64,000 bases of DNA from Rhodoferax fermentans (GCF_002017865.1 NZ_MTJN01000002.1:1054001-1118000), one strand, 5' to 3'; counted from the stretch's first letter, positions 45,835-55,380 are shown. The notes: generated by a model from the letters alone, not told the origin. Numbers and translations are program-made.

Positions 45835-47751
45835 TCAGCGGTCGTTCTTGGAGAAACGTTTTTGCGCGTCACGTGGCACAAACACCTTGCCACCACCTGC
45901 CGGTTTGGCAAAGGCTGGCTTGCCAAAGGCCGGTTTGCCAAACGCGGGCTTGCGGTCGCCAAAGTCAGCGCGCGGCGCGAAGTCACCACGTGGTGCGGGT
46001 GCACCGGCGCGGCTACCGGCAAAGCGGTCGTTGAAGCCGCCTTTGCGTTCGTAGCTGAAACCTTCACGCGGCGCAGCTGCCGGGCGCTCGTCACGCTGGG
46101 CAAAACCACCGGCTCTATTGTTTTGATAGCTATCTGCGCCCACTACACGCGGGCCAGAGGCATTTCTGTCATTAAAACCGCCACGGTTGTCGTTGAAACC
46201 ACCGCGGTCGCCGCCGAAGCCGCCACGGTTGCCACCAAAACCACCACCGGCCGGACGGCCACCGCCGCCAAACTTGCGGTCATTACCGCCCCGGTTGTCA
46301 CGGCCACCAAAGCTGGGGCGCGAGTCCGGCATACGTTGCTGCGGCTCCAGGCCCGGCACCACTTCGGCCTTGATCGGCTGACGGCTGTAGGCTTCGATGT
46401 CAAAAATCTTGCGGCGGTCACGGAACTCGGCAAAGGTGATGGCCAGGCCATCACGGCCAGCACGACCGGTACGGCCAATGCGGTGGGTGTAATCCTCGGC
46501 CTTCATCGGCAGACCAAAGTTGAACACGTGGGTGATGGTGGGCACGTCAATACCGCGCGCCGCCACATCGGTGGCCACCAGGATCTGGACATGACCCTGG
46601 CGCAGCGCCATCAGACGGCGGTTGCGCAGACCCTGGCTCAGTGCACCGTGCAGGGCCACGGCGTCAAAACCGTCTTGCTGCAGGTCATTGGCCAAGCCGT
46701 CGCACTCGATCTGGGTGCTGGCAAACACAATGGCCTGGTTGATGGTGGTGTCGCGCAGCCAGTGGTCCAGCAGCTTGCGTTTGTGCTGGGCGTTGTCGGC
46801 CCAGAACAGCACCTGCTTGATGTTGGCGTGTTTTTCTTGAGGGCTGTCGATGGTGACGCGCTGGGGTTCGCGCATGACGCGGGCGGCCAGTTGCTGGATG
46901 CGCGGCGCAAAGGTGGCGCTGAACATCATGGTCTGTTTGCGGCCAATGGTCAGCTGGTTGATCTCGGCCAGGTCGTCCGAGAAACCCAGGTCGAGCATGC
47001 GGTCGGCCTCGTCCACCACCAGGAATTGCACCTGGTCAAGTTTGATCTGCATCGAGCGTTGCAAATCCAGCAAACGGCCCGGGGTGGCCACCACCAGGTT
47101 GGCGTTCTGCAACTTGGCAATCTGCAATTGGTAAGGCATACCACCCACGATGTTGGCGACACGCAGACCACGGCAATGTTGCACCAGGTCGATGGCGTCA
47201 TGGGCCACTTGCTGGGCCAGTTCACGGGTCGGGCAAACAATCAGCGCACCCGGGGTCGGGGCGGTGAAGTGGCGCGGGTTGGTCGGGTCTTTGCGCTTGG
47301 CGCGCTTCGGGGGAGCTTCACCCTTGGCAGCAGCTTCCGCCACAGCGCGTTGGTAGTCTTCGCGCTCTTTGGCTTCGGCCTGGGCCATCTGGGTCAGCAA
47401 GGTGTGCAACACCGGCAGCAAGAAGGCTGCGGTCTTGCCGCTACCGGTCTGGCTGGAGACCATCAGGTCGATAAAACGGGAGTCTTTGGCACCTTCGCTG
47501 TGGCCTTGCATGGCCAGCGGAATGGTTTTTTGCTGCACGGTGGTGGGCTGGGTGAAGCCCAGGTCTTTCACCGCCAGGATCAGCTCGGGCGCCAGGCCCA
47601 GCGTGACAAAGCCGTTGGGCACTTCAGGTTCTTCAACCAGCGTTTCTTGCGCGTCGACGGCTTCAGGGCTGTCGTTGGCAATCAGGTGCAGGTCGGTGGA
47701 CAAATTTTCGGCAGACGACAAGTCGCCTGTCGCTAAGGTAGCGTCAGTCAT
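45835..47751 (-). CDS. rhlE: DEAD-box ATP-dependent RNA helicase (RhlE/DbpA-like) with RGG tail
   Basis: This 638-aa RNA helicase has a Q motif GFTQPTTVQQKTIPLA, motif I SSQTGSGKT (about 103), VVDEADRML (about 248), FSATF (about 275) and HRIGRTGRAG (about 425). A charged insert of about 50 residues (KEREDYQRAVAEAAAKGEAP and beyond) splits the first helicase domain. The long C-terminal tail (about 475-638) is Gly/Arg/Asn rich, with repeats such as RGGFNDNRGGFND and KPAFG units, typical of RNA-binding tails. Part of it derives from the palindromic repeat. The role is in ribosome assembly or mRNA turnover, often raised in cold. A 253-bp leader region precedes it. Confidence 0.94.
   Translation of the reverse strand: MTDATLATGDLSSAENLSTDLHLIANDSPEAVDAQETLVEEPEVPNGFVTLGLAPELILAVKDLGFTQPTTVQQKTIPLAMQGHSEGAKDSRFIDLMVSSQTGSGKTAAFLLPVLHTLLTQMAQAEAKEREDYQRAVAEAAAKGEAPPKRAKRKDPTNPRHFTAPTPGALIVCPTRELAQQVAHDAIDLVQHCRGLRVANIVGGMPYQLQIAKLQNANLVVATPGRLLDLQRSMQIKLDQVQFLVVDEADRMLDLGFSDDLAEINQLTIGRKQTMMFSATFAPRIQQLAARVMREPQRVTIDSPQEKHANIKQVLFWADNAQHKRKLLDHWLRDTTINQAIVFASTQIECDGLANDLQQDGFDAVALHGALSQGLRNRRLMALRQGHVQILVATDVAARGIDVPTITHVFNFGLPMKAEDYTHRIGRTGRAGRDGLAITFAEFRDRRKIFDIEAYSRQPIKAEVVPGLEPQQRMPDSRPSFGGRDNRGGNDRKFGGGGRPAGGGFGGNRGGFGGDRGGFNDNRGGFNDRNASGPRVVGADSYQNNRAGGFAQRDERPAAAPREGFSYERKGGFNDRFAGSRAGAPAPRGDFAPRADFGDRKPAFGKPAFGKPAFAKPAGGGKVFVPRDAQKRFSKNDR
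45910..45954 (-). repeat. Tandem 15-bp repeat coding KPAFG units in the rhlE tail
   Basis: Three imperfect 15-bp units (about AAGGCCGGTTTGCCA on the plus strand) encode KPAFGKPAFGKPAFAKP. Copy number may vary between strains by slippage. Confidence 0.8.
46118..46168 (-). repeat. ~50-bp palindromic repeat, in the rhlE RGG tail
   Basis: On the gene strand: ATGCCTCTGGCCC, loop, GGGCGCAGATAGCTATCAAAAC. The flanks match the family closely, while the inner arm bases have drifted. It is in frame at residues about 528-545 in the flexible tail. Confidence 0.72.
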
Positions 47752-48004
47752 GGATTTCTTTCATGCGCGAGCGCCGCAGGTTGTGCGGCAGCTCCGTTTA
47801 TGGTTAAAAAACATCAACCATCAAACGGAACCAGCTCTGACTCAATATCTTGAGTTATTTCAGCGCCAGGGGCCCTATTGGTCGCCACCTGCTAGCAGGT
47901 TGGCATTGGGCCCGGTGAATGTTGGGAGATGTACAAATTTGCACTGCCGATTGCAGCGCAGCCAAAGATTATGGCACAGGTTCGGGTTTTTACCTAGCCA
48001 CACC
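47752..48004 (-). promoter_or_regulatory. rhlE leader/promoter region
   Basis: 253 bp lie between orn and rhlE on the same strand, with no gene. CATAAT (minus strand, 47968-47973) is a possible -10 box with an upstream TG, which would give a leader of about 200 nt. A dyad ACTCAA-TATC-TTGAGT is at 47840-47855. Long leaders are common for cold-induced helicases. Confidence 0.4.
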
Positions 48005-48610
48005 TCAAACAGGGGCTTTGAGGAAGTGCTCGCGGTAGTGTTCCAGCTCGTCAATTGACTCATGCACATCGGCCAGAGCGGTGTGCCGCTGTTTCTTTTT
48101 GAAGCTTTTGTAAACCTCGGGCGCCCAGCGTTTGGACAGCTCCTTGAGGGTGCTGACATCGAGGTTACGGTAGTGGAAAAACGCTTCGAGCTTGGGCATG
48201 TACTTGGCCAGGAAACGCCGGTCCTGCCCGATGCTGTTGCCACACATGGGTGACGTGGCTTTGGGCACATAGTGGCTCAAAAAGGCGATGATCTGCGCTT
48301 GGGCTTCTTCTTCGGTCAGGGTCGAGGCCCGCACCTTGTCGATCAGGCCGCTTTTGCCATGGGTGCTTTTGTTCCATTTGTCCATGCCGTCCAGCAGCGC
48401 GTCGCTTTGATGCACCACCAGCACCGGACCTTCGGTGCGGTTTTCCAGCTTGGGGCCGGTGACGATGACGGCAATCTCAATGATGCGATCAGTTTCGGGG
48501 TCAAGCCCGGTCATCTCGCAGTCGAGCCAGACCAGGTTCTGGTCCGATTTGGGCAGGGGGGTGGCTGACTCGGCAACCGGCGAAGAGGTGGGGGCGTGGG
48601 AGGTAGGCAT
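48005..48610 (-). CDS. orn: Oligoribonuclease
   Basis: This 3'-5' exoribonuclease (201 aa) degrades di- to pentanucleotides and pGpG. The DEDDh residues are visible in [33 protein letters not shown] and [15 protein letters not shown]. The N terminus has about 25 extra residues, Ser/Pro rich, before the conserved start, and no good Shine-Dalgarno precedes the ATG, so the true start might be internal. It is divergent from the M48 protease gene across 37 bp. Confidence 0.95.
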   Translation of the reverse strand: MPTSHAPTSSPVAESATPLPKSDQNLVWLDCEMTGLDPETDRIIEIAVIVTGPKLENRTEGPVLVVHQSDALLDGMDKWNKSTHGKSGLIDKVRASTLTEEEAQAQIIAFLSHYVPKATSPMCGNSIGQDRRFLAKYMPKLEAFFHYRNLDVSTLKELSKRWAPEVYKSFKKKQRHTALADVHESIDELEHYREHFLKAPV

Positions 48611-48647
48611 GGGGCAAATTGTCGCCCATCACCTAAACTTCGGCGCC

Positions 48648-49934
48648 ATGTACGACACAAACCTGTTTTCCGACCCTTCCCTGCGTTTAACTCTGGCTTT
48701 TGCTGTGGTGCTGACGCTGGGCTTGTTACTCAAGTTCTGGCTGAGTTCACGTCAGATCCGCCATGTGGCACAGCACCGAGATCAGGTGCCCGCCGCCTTC
48801 GCCCAGACCATCACCCTGGCCGCACATCAGAAAGCGGCTGACTACACCGTGGCGAAAGCACGTGTGGGTTTGGTGGAGATGGCGCTGGGTGCGGTAGTGT
48901 TGCTGGGCTGGACACTGCTGGGCGGCCTCTCGGCGCTGAACCAAGCGTTGGCGCCCTGGCTGGGCGCAGGTTTGCTGCAGCAACTGGCGGTGTTGGTGTG
49001 TTTTGCGCTGATCAGCGGCCTGATCGACCTGCCGCTGTCGCTCTACCAGACCTTTGTGCTGGAGGAGCAGTTTGGTTTCAACAAGACGACCTTCAAACTC
49101 TGGCTGCTGGACATGGTCAAGGGCAGCCTGATCGGCGCGCTGATTGGCCTGCCGATTGCTGCGCTGATCCTGTGGATGATGGGCGCCAGCGGCGGCCTGT
49201 GGTGGCTGTGGGCCTGGTGTGTGTGGATGGGGTTTAACCTGCTGTTGCTGGTGATCTACCCGACCCTGATTGCGCCACTCTTCAACAAGTTCACCCCGCT
49301 GCAGGACGACGCTGTCAAAGCGCGGGTCACTGCCTTGATGCAGCGCTGCGGCTTTTCAGCCAAGGGCCTGTTTGTGATGGATGGCAGCAAACGCAGCGCC
49401 CACGCCAACGCCTACTTCACCGGTTTTGGCGCCGCCAAACGGGTGGTGTTTTTTGACACCCTGCTCTCCAAGCTGAGCCCGGCCGAGGTGGACGCGGTGC
49501 TGGCGCATGAGTTGGGCCATTTCAAACACAAACACATCATCAAACGCATTGTGTCGATGTTTGCGATGAGTCTGGCCGGGTTTGCCCTGCTGGGCTGGCT
49601 GGCCACCCAAACCTGGTTCTACACCGGTCTGGGGGTGATGCCCAACCTGGCCGCGCCCAATGACGCGCTGGCGCTGCTGCTGTTTCTGCTGGTGATGCCG
49701 GTGTTCAGCTTTTTTGTCTCGCCGCTGTTGGCCCAGTTGTCGCGCAAACACGAGTTTGAGGCCGACGCCTACGCCGTGCAGCAGACCAGCGGGCAGGATT
49801 TGTCTACCGCACTGCTCAAGCTTTACGAGGACAATGCCTCTACCCTGACGCCCGATCCGGTGTACGTGGCGTTTTATTACTCGCACCCCAGCGCCTCGGA
49901 GCGGCTGGCGCGTATGCTGCCAACACCGGTCTAG
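48648..49934 (+). CDS. M48 (Ste24-type) membrane zinc metalloprotease
   Basis: This 428-aa integral membrane protease has N-terminal membrane helices (first at about 12-31), further helices at about 70-200 and the zinc site HELGHFKHKH (about residues 287-296), with the third ligand Glu in KHEFEADAYA (about 371). The arrangement matches Ste24/CAAX-protease-like bacterial enzymes, probably for membrane protein quality control. The start at 48648 gives the family N terminus MYDTNLF; the frame is open further up but overlaps orn. The pterin dehydratase gene follows after 47 bp. Confidence 0.92.
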   Translation: MYDTNLFSDPSLRLTLAFAVVLTLGLLLKFWLSSRQIRHVAQHRDQVPAAFAQTITLAAHQKAADYTVAKARVGLVEMALGAVVLLGWTLLGGLSALNQALAPWLGAGLLQQLAVLVCFALISGLIDLPLSLYQTFVLEEQFGFNKTTFKLWLLDMVKGSLIGALIGLPIAALILWMMGASGGLWWLWAWCVWMGFNLLLLVIYPTLIAPLFNKFTPLQDDAVKARVTALMQRCGFSAKGLFVMDGSKRSAHANAYFTGFGAAKRVVFFDTLLSKLSPAEVDAVLAHELGHFKHKHIIKRIVSMFAMSLAGFALLGWLATQTWFYTGLGVMPNLAAPNDALALLLFLLVMPVFSFFVSPLLAQLSRKHEFEADAYAVQQTSGQDLSTALLKLYEDNASTLTPDPVYVAFYYSHPSASERLARMLPTPV

Positions 49935-49981
49935 GCACCGCGTCCAGACCGCCACCACTCTCGCCAACCTAGTGAGGAAAT

Positions 49982-50308
49982 ATGCGTGTAGCCCATACAA
50001 TACGAGCGCTCAAAGCTACAGAGATAGTAGCAAACCTGGCCAAACTGGAAGGCTGGACCCTCTCGGGTGACGGCGACAGCCTGGCCATCGAGAAGCCCTA
50101 TGGTTTTGCCAATTACTACCAGACCGTGGCCTTTGTGAACGCGGTGGCCTTCATCGCCCATTCCGAAGACCACCACCCCGAGCTGCTGGTGCAACAGCGC
50201 CAGTGCCTGGTGCGCTGGCGCAGCGACGACGTGCACGGCATCTCGCCCGCCGACTTTGCCTGTGCCAAGCGGGTCGATGATCTGCAGCCCGAGACTGTCG
50301 CCAGTTGA
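49982..50308 (+). CDS. 4a-hydroxytetrahydrobiopterin dehydratase (pterin-4a-carbinolamine dehydratase)
   Basis: This 108-aa protein of the PCD/PhhB family recycles the pterin cofactor of aromatic amino-acid hydroxylases. The active-site block SEDHHPELLVQQRQCLVRW, with paired His, and the later DFACAKRVDDL are typical. In this location next to rsgA, with no hydroxylase nearby, its role may be general. AGGAAAT lies before the ATG. The stop overlaps the rsgA start by one base (TGATG). Confidence 0.92.
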   Translation: MRVAHTIRALKATEIVANLAKLEGWTLSGDGDSLAIEKPYGFANYYQTVAFVNAVAFIAHSEDHHPELLVQQRQCLVRWRSDDVHGISPADFACAKRVDDLQPETVAS

Positions 50309-51228
50309 TGGCGCCACCGAGTCAACAGTCCGGCCTGATCGTGGCCAACTATGGCCGCCATTTCCTGGTCGAAAGCGCCTCGGGTGAGCGGCGCATCTGC
50401 CACTCACGCGGCAAAAAAAGCCAGGGTGTGGTGGGTGACCGGGTGTGGTGGCTGGCCTCGCAGGACGAAGGCACGATCGAGAAAATCGAGCCCCGGCGCA
50501 ACCTGTTTTACCGTCAGGACGAGGTGCGCACCAAATCCTTTGCCGCCAACCTGGACCAGGTGCTGATCCTGATCGCGGCCGAGCCCGAGTTCTCCAGCAG
50601 CCAGCTCTCGCGCGCACTGATTGCCGCGGAGGAACAGCACATCACCCCGATCATCGCGCTCAACAAACGTGACCTGACCGAGCCCTTTGCCCGCGCCTGG
50701 GCTTGGCTGGCGCCCTACCGGCAGATGGGTTACGACGTGTTGCCGCTGGCCATGGCCACCCACAACGAGGCCGACCGGGATGCCCTGTTGCAACGCCTGA
50801 GTGGCAAAACCACGCTGGTGCTCGGCCCCTCGGGTGCGGGCAAGAGCACCTTGATCAACCGCCTGATCCCGGGTGCGCTGGCGCAGACCGGCGAACTGTC
50901 ACAAGCGCTGAACTCAGGCAAACACACCACCACCAGCACCACCTGGTATTGGCTCAATAGTGACAAAACCAGCGCGCTGCTGGACTCGCCGGGCTTTCAG
51001 GAGTTTGGGCTGAACCACATCGACCCGGCCCAGCTGGCCGCCTACATGCCCGACCTCAAACCCCATGTGGCGCACTGCAAGTTTTACAACTGCAGCCATT
51101 TGCACGAACCCGGTTGTGGTGTGATGGCTGCGGTCGAATCGGCCTCTAGCCCTGGTGAGATCAGCGCCAACCGCTACAAGATTTACAGCGAGTTATACGC
51201 CGAGTTAAAACAGATCCGGCGTTACTGA
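50308..51228 (+). CDS. rsgA: Ribosome small-subunit-dependent GTPase A
   Basis: RsgA (306 aa) is a circularly permuted GTPase for late 30S maturation. An OB-fold domain (about 10-75) precedes the GTPase with the order G4 NKRD (about 119), G1 GPSGAGKST (about 173) and G3 DSPGFQEFG, then a C-terminal zinc knuckle ([14 protein letters not shown], about 257-270). The ATG overlaps the previous stop. Its end overlaps hisC tail-to-tail by 7 bp. The stretch SASSPG near the end may be a small repeat remnant, but the match is weak. Confidence 0.96.
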   Translation: MAPPSQQSGLIVANYGRHFLVESASGERRICHSRGKKSQGVVGDRVWWLASQDEGTIEKIEPRRNLFYRQDEVRTKSFAANLDQVLILIAAEPEFSSSQLSRALIAAEEQHITPIIALNKRDLTEPFARAWAWLAPYRQMGYDVLPLAMATHNEADRDALLQRLSGKTTLVLGPSGAGKSTLINRLIPGALAQTGELSQALNSGKHTTTSTTWYWLNSDKTSALLDSPGFQEFGLNHIDPAQLAAYMPDLKPHVAHCKFYNCSHLHEPGCGVMAAVESASSPGEISANRYKIYSELYAELKQIRRY

Positions 51229-52313
51229 GGCGCGCCGCCGGGCATCAGCAGCTGCGCCAGCGCCTGTAGCAGCGCATCACACTGCTGCGGTGTGCCGACA
51301 CTGATGCGCAGGTACTGCTCGATGCGTGGCTGCTTGAAGTGGCGCACCAGCACGCCATGTGAGCGCAGGCCAGCGGCCAAAGTCGCCGCGTCAAACAACG
51401 GATGCCGGGCAAACACAAAGTTGGCTTGCGAGGGCAAGACCTCAAAGCCGAGGTCTTCGAGGGCCAGCACCAGGCCTTCACGGCTGCTCATCACCTGCTG
51501 GCGGGTACGCTCGAAATAAGCCGTGTCATCCAATGCCGCCACCCCACCGGCAATCGCCAAGCGGTCCAGCGGGTAGGAGTTGAAGCTGTTTTTGACCCGC
51601 GTCAGCGCCTCGATCAGATGCGTCTGGCCGCAGGCGTAACCAATGCGCAACCCCGCCAGCGAACGCGATTTGGACAAGGTGTGCACCACCAACAGGTTCG
51701 GATAACGTGCAATCAAAGGCACCGCACTCTGGCCGCCAAAATCCACATAGGCCTCGTCCACCAGCACCACCGAGGTGGGGTGCAGCTGCAGCAATTGCTC
51801 GATGTCGGCCAGCGGCAAACCGATGCCGGTCGGCGCATTCGGGTTGGCGACCACCACACCGGCCACCGACTGGCCCGGCGCCAGTCCGTAGTCGGCCACG
51901 GCCAGGCGCAAGCCCTCACGCAAGGGAACGGTCTGGGCGCTGATGCCGTAGAGTCGACAGTAGACTTGGTAGAAGCTGTAGCTGATATCGGGCATCAGCA
52001 GCGGATGCGACTGTTGGAAAAAGGCAAAAAAGGCGTGTGCCAGCACCTCGTCCGAGCCGTTGCCGACAAACACATGCTGCTCGGCCAAACCAAGCTGTGT
52101 GGCGATGGCCTGGCGCAAGGCGCTGGATTCGGGGTCGGGGTAGAGCTGCAGGCCCTGTTGTGCCGCCTGCGTGATGGCCGCCACCACACGGGGTGACGGC
52201 GGATAAGGGTTCTCGTTGGTGTTGAGTTTGACCAGACGCTCGATCTTGGGCTGCTCACCGGGCAGATACGGCACCAGCTGCGCCAACACCGGACTGTAGA
52301 AGGACGACGACAT
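51222..52313 (-). CDS. hisC: Histidinol-phosphate aminotransferase
   Basis: This 363-aa PLP enzyme of histidine synthesis (fold type I) opens with [15 protein letters not shown]. The PLP lysine is in [19 protein letters not shown] (about residue 214) and the phosphate-binding Arg is in that motif. It is isolated from other his genes, so it might also serve aromatic amino-acid transamination. It overlaps rsgA by 7 bp tail-to-tail. The intergenic repeat follows upstream of its start. Confidence 0.95.
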   Translation of the reverse strand: MSSSFYSPVLAQLVPYLPGEQPKIERLVKLNTNENPYPPSPRVVAAITQAAQQGLQLYPDPESSALRQAIATQLGLAEQHVFVGNGSDEVLAHAFFAFFQQSHPLLMPDISYSFYQVYCRLYGISAQTVPLREGLRLAVADYGLAPGQSVAGVVVANPNAPTGIGLPLADIEQLLQLHPTSVVLVDEAYVDFGGQSAVPLIARYPNLLVVHTLSKSRSLAGLRIGYACGQTHLIEALTRVKNSFNSYPLDRLAIAGGVAALDDTAYFERTRQQVMSSREGLVLALEDLGFEVLPSQANFVFARHPLFDAATLAAGLRSHGVLVRHFKQPRIEQYLRISVGTPQQCDALLQALAQLLMPGGAPQ

Positions 52314-52325
52314 CAGGAATCACTT

Positions 52326-52378
52326 CAAAACAAAGAGCTACAGGCCCTTTATCCATAAGGGCCAGAGGCCAATTTCTC
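52326..52378 (+). repeat. ~50-bp palindromic repeat, intergenic copy
   Basis: The core GGCCCTTTATCCATAAGGGCC (52343-52363) is flanked by AGAGCTACA and AGAGGCCAATTT. It occupies nearly the whole 72-bp gap between hisC and the CobD-like gene and could form a hairpin in the minus-strand transcript joining them. Confidence 0.88.
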
Positions 52379-52385
52379 TTACAAA

Positions 52386-53357
52386 CTAACCCAGCAGCCG
52401 GGCCAGCGTCAACAAGGCCAGCATCAGCACCCACATGACCACGGTGCGCCACACCAGCCCCACCACCACCGCCAGATGCTGCAGCTCAGGACCGGGGCGA
52501 CCGGCCGACACATCCTCGTCCAGCGGCATGGCCGCGCTTGGGCTGGGCATGTAGGCACGTGCACTGCTGCCACGCAAAGCGATGTTCACCGCACCCGACA
52601 TGGCCGCCAGCACCAGACCGTCGTTGCTGGGGCGGCCTTGCTGGGCGAAGCGCCGCCAGCTGTCGATGGCTTCCTCAAAATTGCCGACCACCGCAAAACT
52701 GATGGCGGTGAGGCGGGCAGGTACCCAATCCATCAGCGCCCAGGCCTGGTGGGCATTGTCTTGCGCGGCACGGCTGACAGGTTGCAGGTGCGCCTGACTT
52801 TGGTGCTGCCAGTAACGGGCGACAAACTCGGCCAGGCGGTACAACACCGCCCCGGTGGGCCCCAGTCCCAACACGGCCAGCACCGAAAACCAGGCCAGCA
52901 CCCCAAACACATGGCGGTGTGCTGCCAATACCGAGATTTCAATCACCTGCCCGATGATTTCGGTGCGCGGCAGATCACGGGCGTCCATGTGCTGCCAGTC
53001 GGCCAGCAGGCGACGCGCCTTGGCATCATCACCCTCGGCCAGGGCGTCCCGGATCTGGGTGAAATGGAAACTGAACTGGCGAAAGCCGAGCGAGGTGTAC
53101 AACACCAGCGCACTCCAGAGCACCGCCAGCGCCCAGCTGACAAAAAAACCCAGCAGCCAGTAGATCAGCAGCGCCGCCAGTGCGGGCCCACCCACCGCCA
53201 GGTACCAGACCAGCCAGCCATGCACCGGCTTGCCAGCATCGAGCATGCGCGCGCACCAGCGCACCCAAGACCGCATGGCCATGTGGATCGGATTGCCACG
53301 ACCCAAAGGCCGCGCCTGTTCCAGCAGCAAGGCAAAAAGCACCGAGATGAAGCTCAT
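52386..53357 (-). CDS. CobD/CbiB-family membrane protein
   Basis: This 323-aa membrane protein of the CobD/CbiB (adenosylcobinamide-phosphate synthase-like) family has helices at about 58-85, 150-175 and 300-320, and family blocks around DWVPARLTAISFAVVGNFE and DGLVLAAMSGAVNIALRG. No other cobalamin genes are in the window, and such stand-alone beta-proteobacterial homologues may have another role, so I call the family only. The gene order CobD-like then hisC on the same strand does recall cob clusters that carry a HisC/CobC-like aminotransferase. Confidence 0.85.
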   Translation of the reverse strand: MSFISVLFALLLEQARPLGRGNPIHMAMRSWVRWCARMLDAGKPVHGWLVWYLAVGGPALAALLIYWLLGFFVSWALAVLWSALVLYTSLGFRQFSFHFTQIRDALAEGDDAKARRLLADWQHMDARDLPRTEIIGQVIEISVLAAHRHVFGVLAWFSVLAVLGLGPTGAVLYRLAEFVARYWQHQSQAHLQPVSRAAQDNAHQAWALMDWVPARLTAISFAVVGNFEEAIDSWRRFAQQGRPSNDGLVLAAMSGAVNIALRGSSARAYMPSPSAAMPLDEDVSAGRPGPELQHLAVVVGLVWRTVVMWVLMLALLTLARLLG

Positions 53358-53395
53358 GCAATGATCATAGCGGCTGCGCCCGGCTGGCTCTGGCC

Positions 53396-54070
53396 TCAGG
53401 CGCTCAAAAACCGGTAAAAGTTACGCAGCATGCCTGCGGTGGCACCCCAGATATAACGCTCCCTCAATCCATCGTGGTACGGCATGGACAACCAGTGGCG
53501 CTCTACCCCCTGCCACAACAGCTGATGGTGCTGATGGTGGGCCGGGTCCATCAGGAAGGACAGCGGCACCTCGAACACATCCGACACCTCCTGGGCATTG
53601 GGCAACACCTTGAAGCCGGGTTGCACCAGCGCCACCACCGGCGTCACCAGAAACGCCGAACCTGTGGTGTAGAGCGGCAACTGGCCCAGCACTTCCAGCC
53701 CATCCGGTGCCAACCCGACCTCTTCATAGGCCTCGCGCCGGGCGGCTGCCGCGGCATCAACATCCTCCTCGTCGAGTTTCCCACCCGGAAAGGCGATCTG
53801 CCCGGCATGCGTCGACATGTGCGCGGTGCGCTGGGTCAGCAGCACAGTGGGCGCGGTGTGCATCACGATGGGAATCAGCACCGCCGCGTGCATGGGCGCG
53901 CGGTCCATGAATTGTTTTTCAGCCACCAGCTCTGGCTGCCACACAGGGGGCACCAGAAAACGCTGGCGCAAGGCGTCGGGCTGCAGCCTGACGGCAGGCA
54001 CAGGGGGCAAATGGGTGTCCACCTGAATCACCGGCACCTGACGTGGGTCCATCGCGGGTGCGGAGCTCAT
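53396..54070 (-). CDS. Nudix hydrolase, CoA pyrophosphatase (NudL-like)
   Basis: This 224-aa protein cleaves CoA derivatives to phosphopantetheine products. It has the CoA-specific motif LLTQRTAHMSTHAGQIAFPG directly before the Nudix box, where GGKLDEEDVD is followed by ARREAYEEVG (about residues 92-115) with the catalytic Glu residues kept. It lies 38 bp before the CobD-like gene on the same strand. Upstream is the rplS terminator. Confidence 0.92.
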   Translation of the reverse strand: MSSAPAMDPRQVPVIQVDTHLPPVPAVRLQPDALRQRFLVPPVWQPELVAEKQFMDRAPMHAAVLIPIVMHTAPTVLLTQRTAHMSTHAGQIAFPGGKLDEEDVDAAAAARREAYEEVGLAPDGLEVLGQLPLYTTGSAFLVTPVVALVQPGFKVLPNAQEVSDVFEVPLSFLMDPAHHQHHQLLWQGVERHWLSMPYHDGLRERYIWGATAGMLRNFYRFLSA

Positions 54071-54090
54071 GAAAGCTCACACACAGACGT

Positions 54091-54127
54091 AAAAAAAACC
54101 GCCACTGTCACCAGCAGGCGGTTTTTT
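54091..54127 (-). terminator. Rho-independent terminator of the rpsP-rimM-trmD-rplS operon
   Basis: ACCGCC (54098-54103) and GGCGGT (54117-54122) form the stem, extended by the A-run and T-run on either side. It works on the minus strand, 18 bp after the rplS stop, and may work in both directions. Confidence 0.9.
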
Positions 54128-54144
54128 GGGAAGCATGGGCTGCC

Positions 54145-54525
54145 TTATGCGGCCACAACTGCGACCTTGCGGGCCGGCAGTTTTTCCTTGATACGTGCCG
54201 ACTTGCCGCTGCGGTCGCGCAAGTAGTACAACTTGGCACGGCGCACGTCACCACGGCGCTTGACTTCGATGCTGGCGATCAGCGGGCTGTAGGTTTGGAA
54301 CGTACGTTCAACACCTTCGCCGCTGGAGATCTTGCGAACGGTGAAGCCGCTGTTAAGACCGCGGTTGCGCTTGGCAATCACCACACCTTCGTAGGCCTGG
54401 ATACGTTTGCGGCTGCCTTCAACCACGTTCAGGCTGACCACCACGGTGTCACCAGGGCCAAAGTCGGGCACTGTCTTGTTCAGACGAGCAATTTCTTCTT
54501 GCTCAAGGATTTGAATCAGATTCAT
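54145..54525 (-). CDS. rplS: 50S ribosomal protein L19
   Basis: L19 (126 aa) lies at the 30S-50S interface. Family sequence: [40 protein letters not shown] and [20 protein letters not shown]. The C terminus has an Ala/Val tail. The start at 54525 has GAGGT upstream. It is the last gene of the conserved operon; a 101-bp gap separates it from trmD, and a TATAAT there may give it an extra promoter. Confidence 0.98.
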   Translation of the reverse strand: MNLIQILEQEEIARLNKTVPDFGPGDTVVVSLNVVEGSRKRIQAYEGVVIAKRNRGLNSGFTVRKISSGEGVERTFQTYSPLIASIEVKRRGDVRRAKLYYLRDRSGKSARIKEKLPARKVAVVAA

Positions 54526-54625
54526 AAAAGACCTCAAATGATCTTGCAAGCGCCAGTATCAGAATTGACACAGGCCCAAGGCACTAAGCGCTTGAGCGGC
54601 CCCGCAGAGGATCGGTTAGCCGACT

Positions 54626-54631
54626 ATTATA
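54626..54631 (-). promoter_or_regulatory. Possible internal promoter (-10 box) for rplS
   Basis: TATAAT on the minus strand in GGCTATAATAGTC overlaps the trmD end. No good -35 is visible. It would give rplS a leader of about 100 nt. Confidence 0.4.
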
Positions 54632-55370
54632 GCCTGAGCAGCACAGCCTCGTCTTCGGGGCTCAGCAAACCGGCTTGTCGGGCTTGGGCCAGCACATCCG
54701 GACGCAGTCTGGCGGTCAACATCAAACGTTGGTCACGCCGCCAGCGCTCAATACGCAGATGGTGGCCCGATAACAACACCTCGGGAACAGCCTTGCCTTG
54801 CCAGACTTCGGGACGGGTGTAATGCGGGCAGTCCAGCAAACCGTCCAGCGCCGGATTGAAGCTGTCCTGGGCGTGGCTGTCCGCATCACTGAGCACACCT
54901 GGCTGCAAACGCGCCACCGCATCGAGCAGCGCCATGGCTGCAATCTCGCCACCCGAGAGCACAAAATCTCCCAGGCTGATCTGTTCGGTGACATGGGTAT
55001 CGATGAAGCGTTGGTCCAGGCCTTCGTAACGACCACACAACAAGATCGCCCCCTGGCTGCTGGCCCAGCGGGTGACCGCGGTGTGGGTCAGAGGCTGGCC
55101 GATGGGGGAAAACAACACCACCGGGGCGTCATCCGCCCGCTCCTCACGCAGGCGTGCCACACAATGCGACAACGGCTCGGCCATCATGACCATGCCCGGC
55201 CCCCCGCCAAACGGCCGGTCATCGACCCGACGGTAGTTGCCCTCGGCGTAATCACGCGGGTTGCTCAGCTTGACCTTGACCTGACCTGACTCAAACGCAC
55301 GCCGCGTGATCCCGGTCGTCAAAAACGGGGCAAACAGTTCAGGAAAAAGCGTGACCACATCAAATTGCAT
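54627..55370 (-). CDS. trmD: tRNA (guanine-37-N1)-methyltransferase
   Basis: TrmD (247 aa) methylates G37 next to the anticodon, preventing frameshifts. It is a SPOUT knot enzyme: start MQFDVVTLFPELFAPFL, DRPFGGGPGMVMMAEPL, the knot LLCGRYEGLDQRFI and DFVLSGGEIAAMAL, and a C-terminal helical domain with the HYTRPEVWQG segment. The ATG at 55370 is 10 bp after rimM. The frame is open upstream into rimM, without support. Confidence 0.98.
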   Translation of the reverse strand: MQFDVVTLFPELFAPFLTTGITRRAFESGQVKVKLSNPRDYAEGNYRRVDDRPFGGGPGMVMMAEPLSHCVARLREERADDAPVVLFSPIGQPLTHTAVTRWASSQGAILLCGRYEGLDQRFIDTHVTEQISLGDFVLSGGEIAAMALLDAVARLQPGVLSDADSHAQDSFNPALDGLLDCPHYTRPEVWQGKAVPEVLLSGHHLRIERWRRDQRLMLTARLRPDVLAQARQAGLLSPEDEAVLLRL

Positions 55371-55380
55371 GATGTGTGCC

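Noticed and set aside
45862..47736. Long open frame (624 codons) antisense to rhlE
   Set aside because: The low-complexity Thr/Val/Ala translation mirrors the Gly-rich helicase tail; the helicase frame has all motifs.
51139..51170. Copy of the palindromic repeat in rsgA (GGCCTCTAGCCCTGG)
   Set aside because: Only one flank and half of the core match; the arm is missing, so it was not counted.
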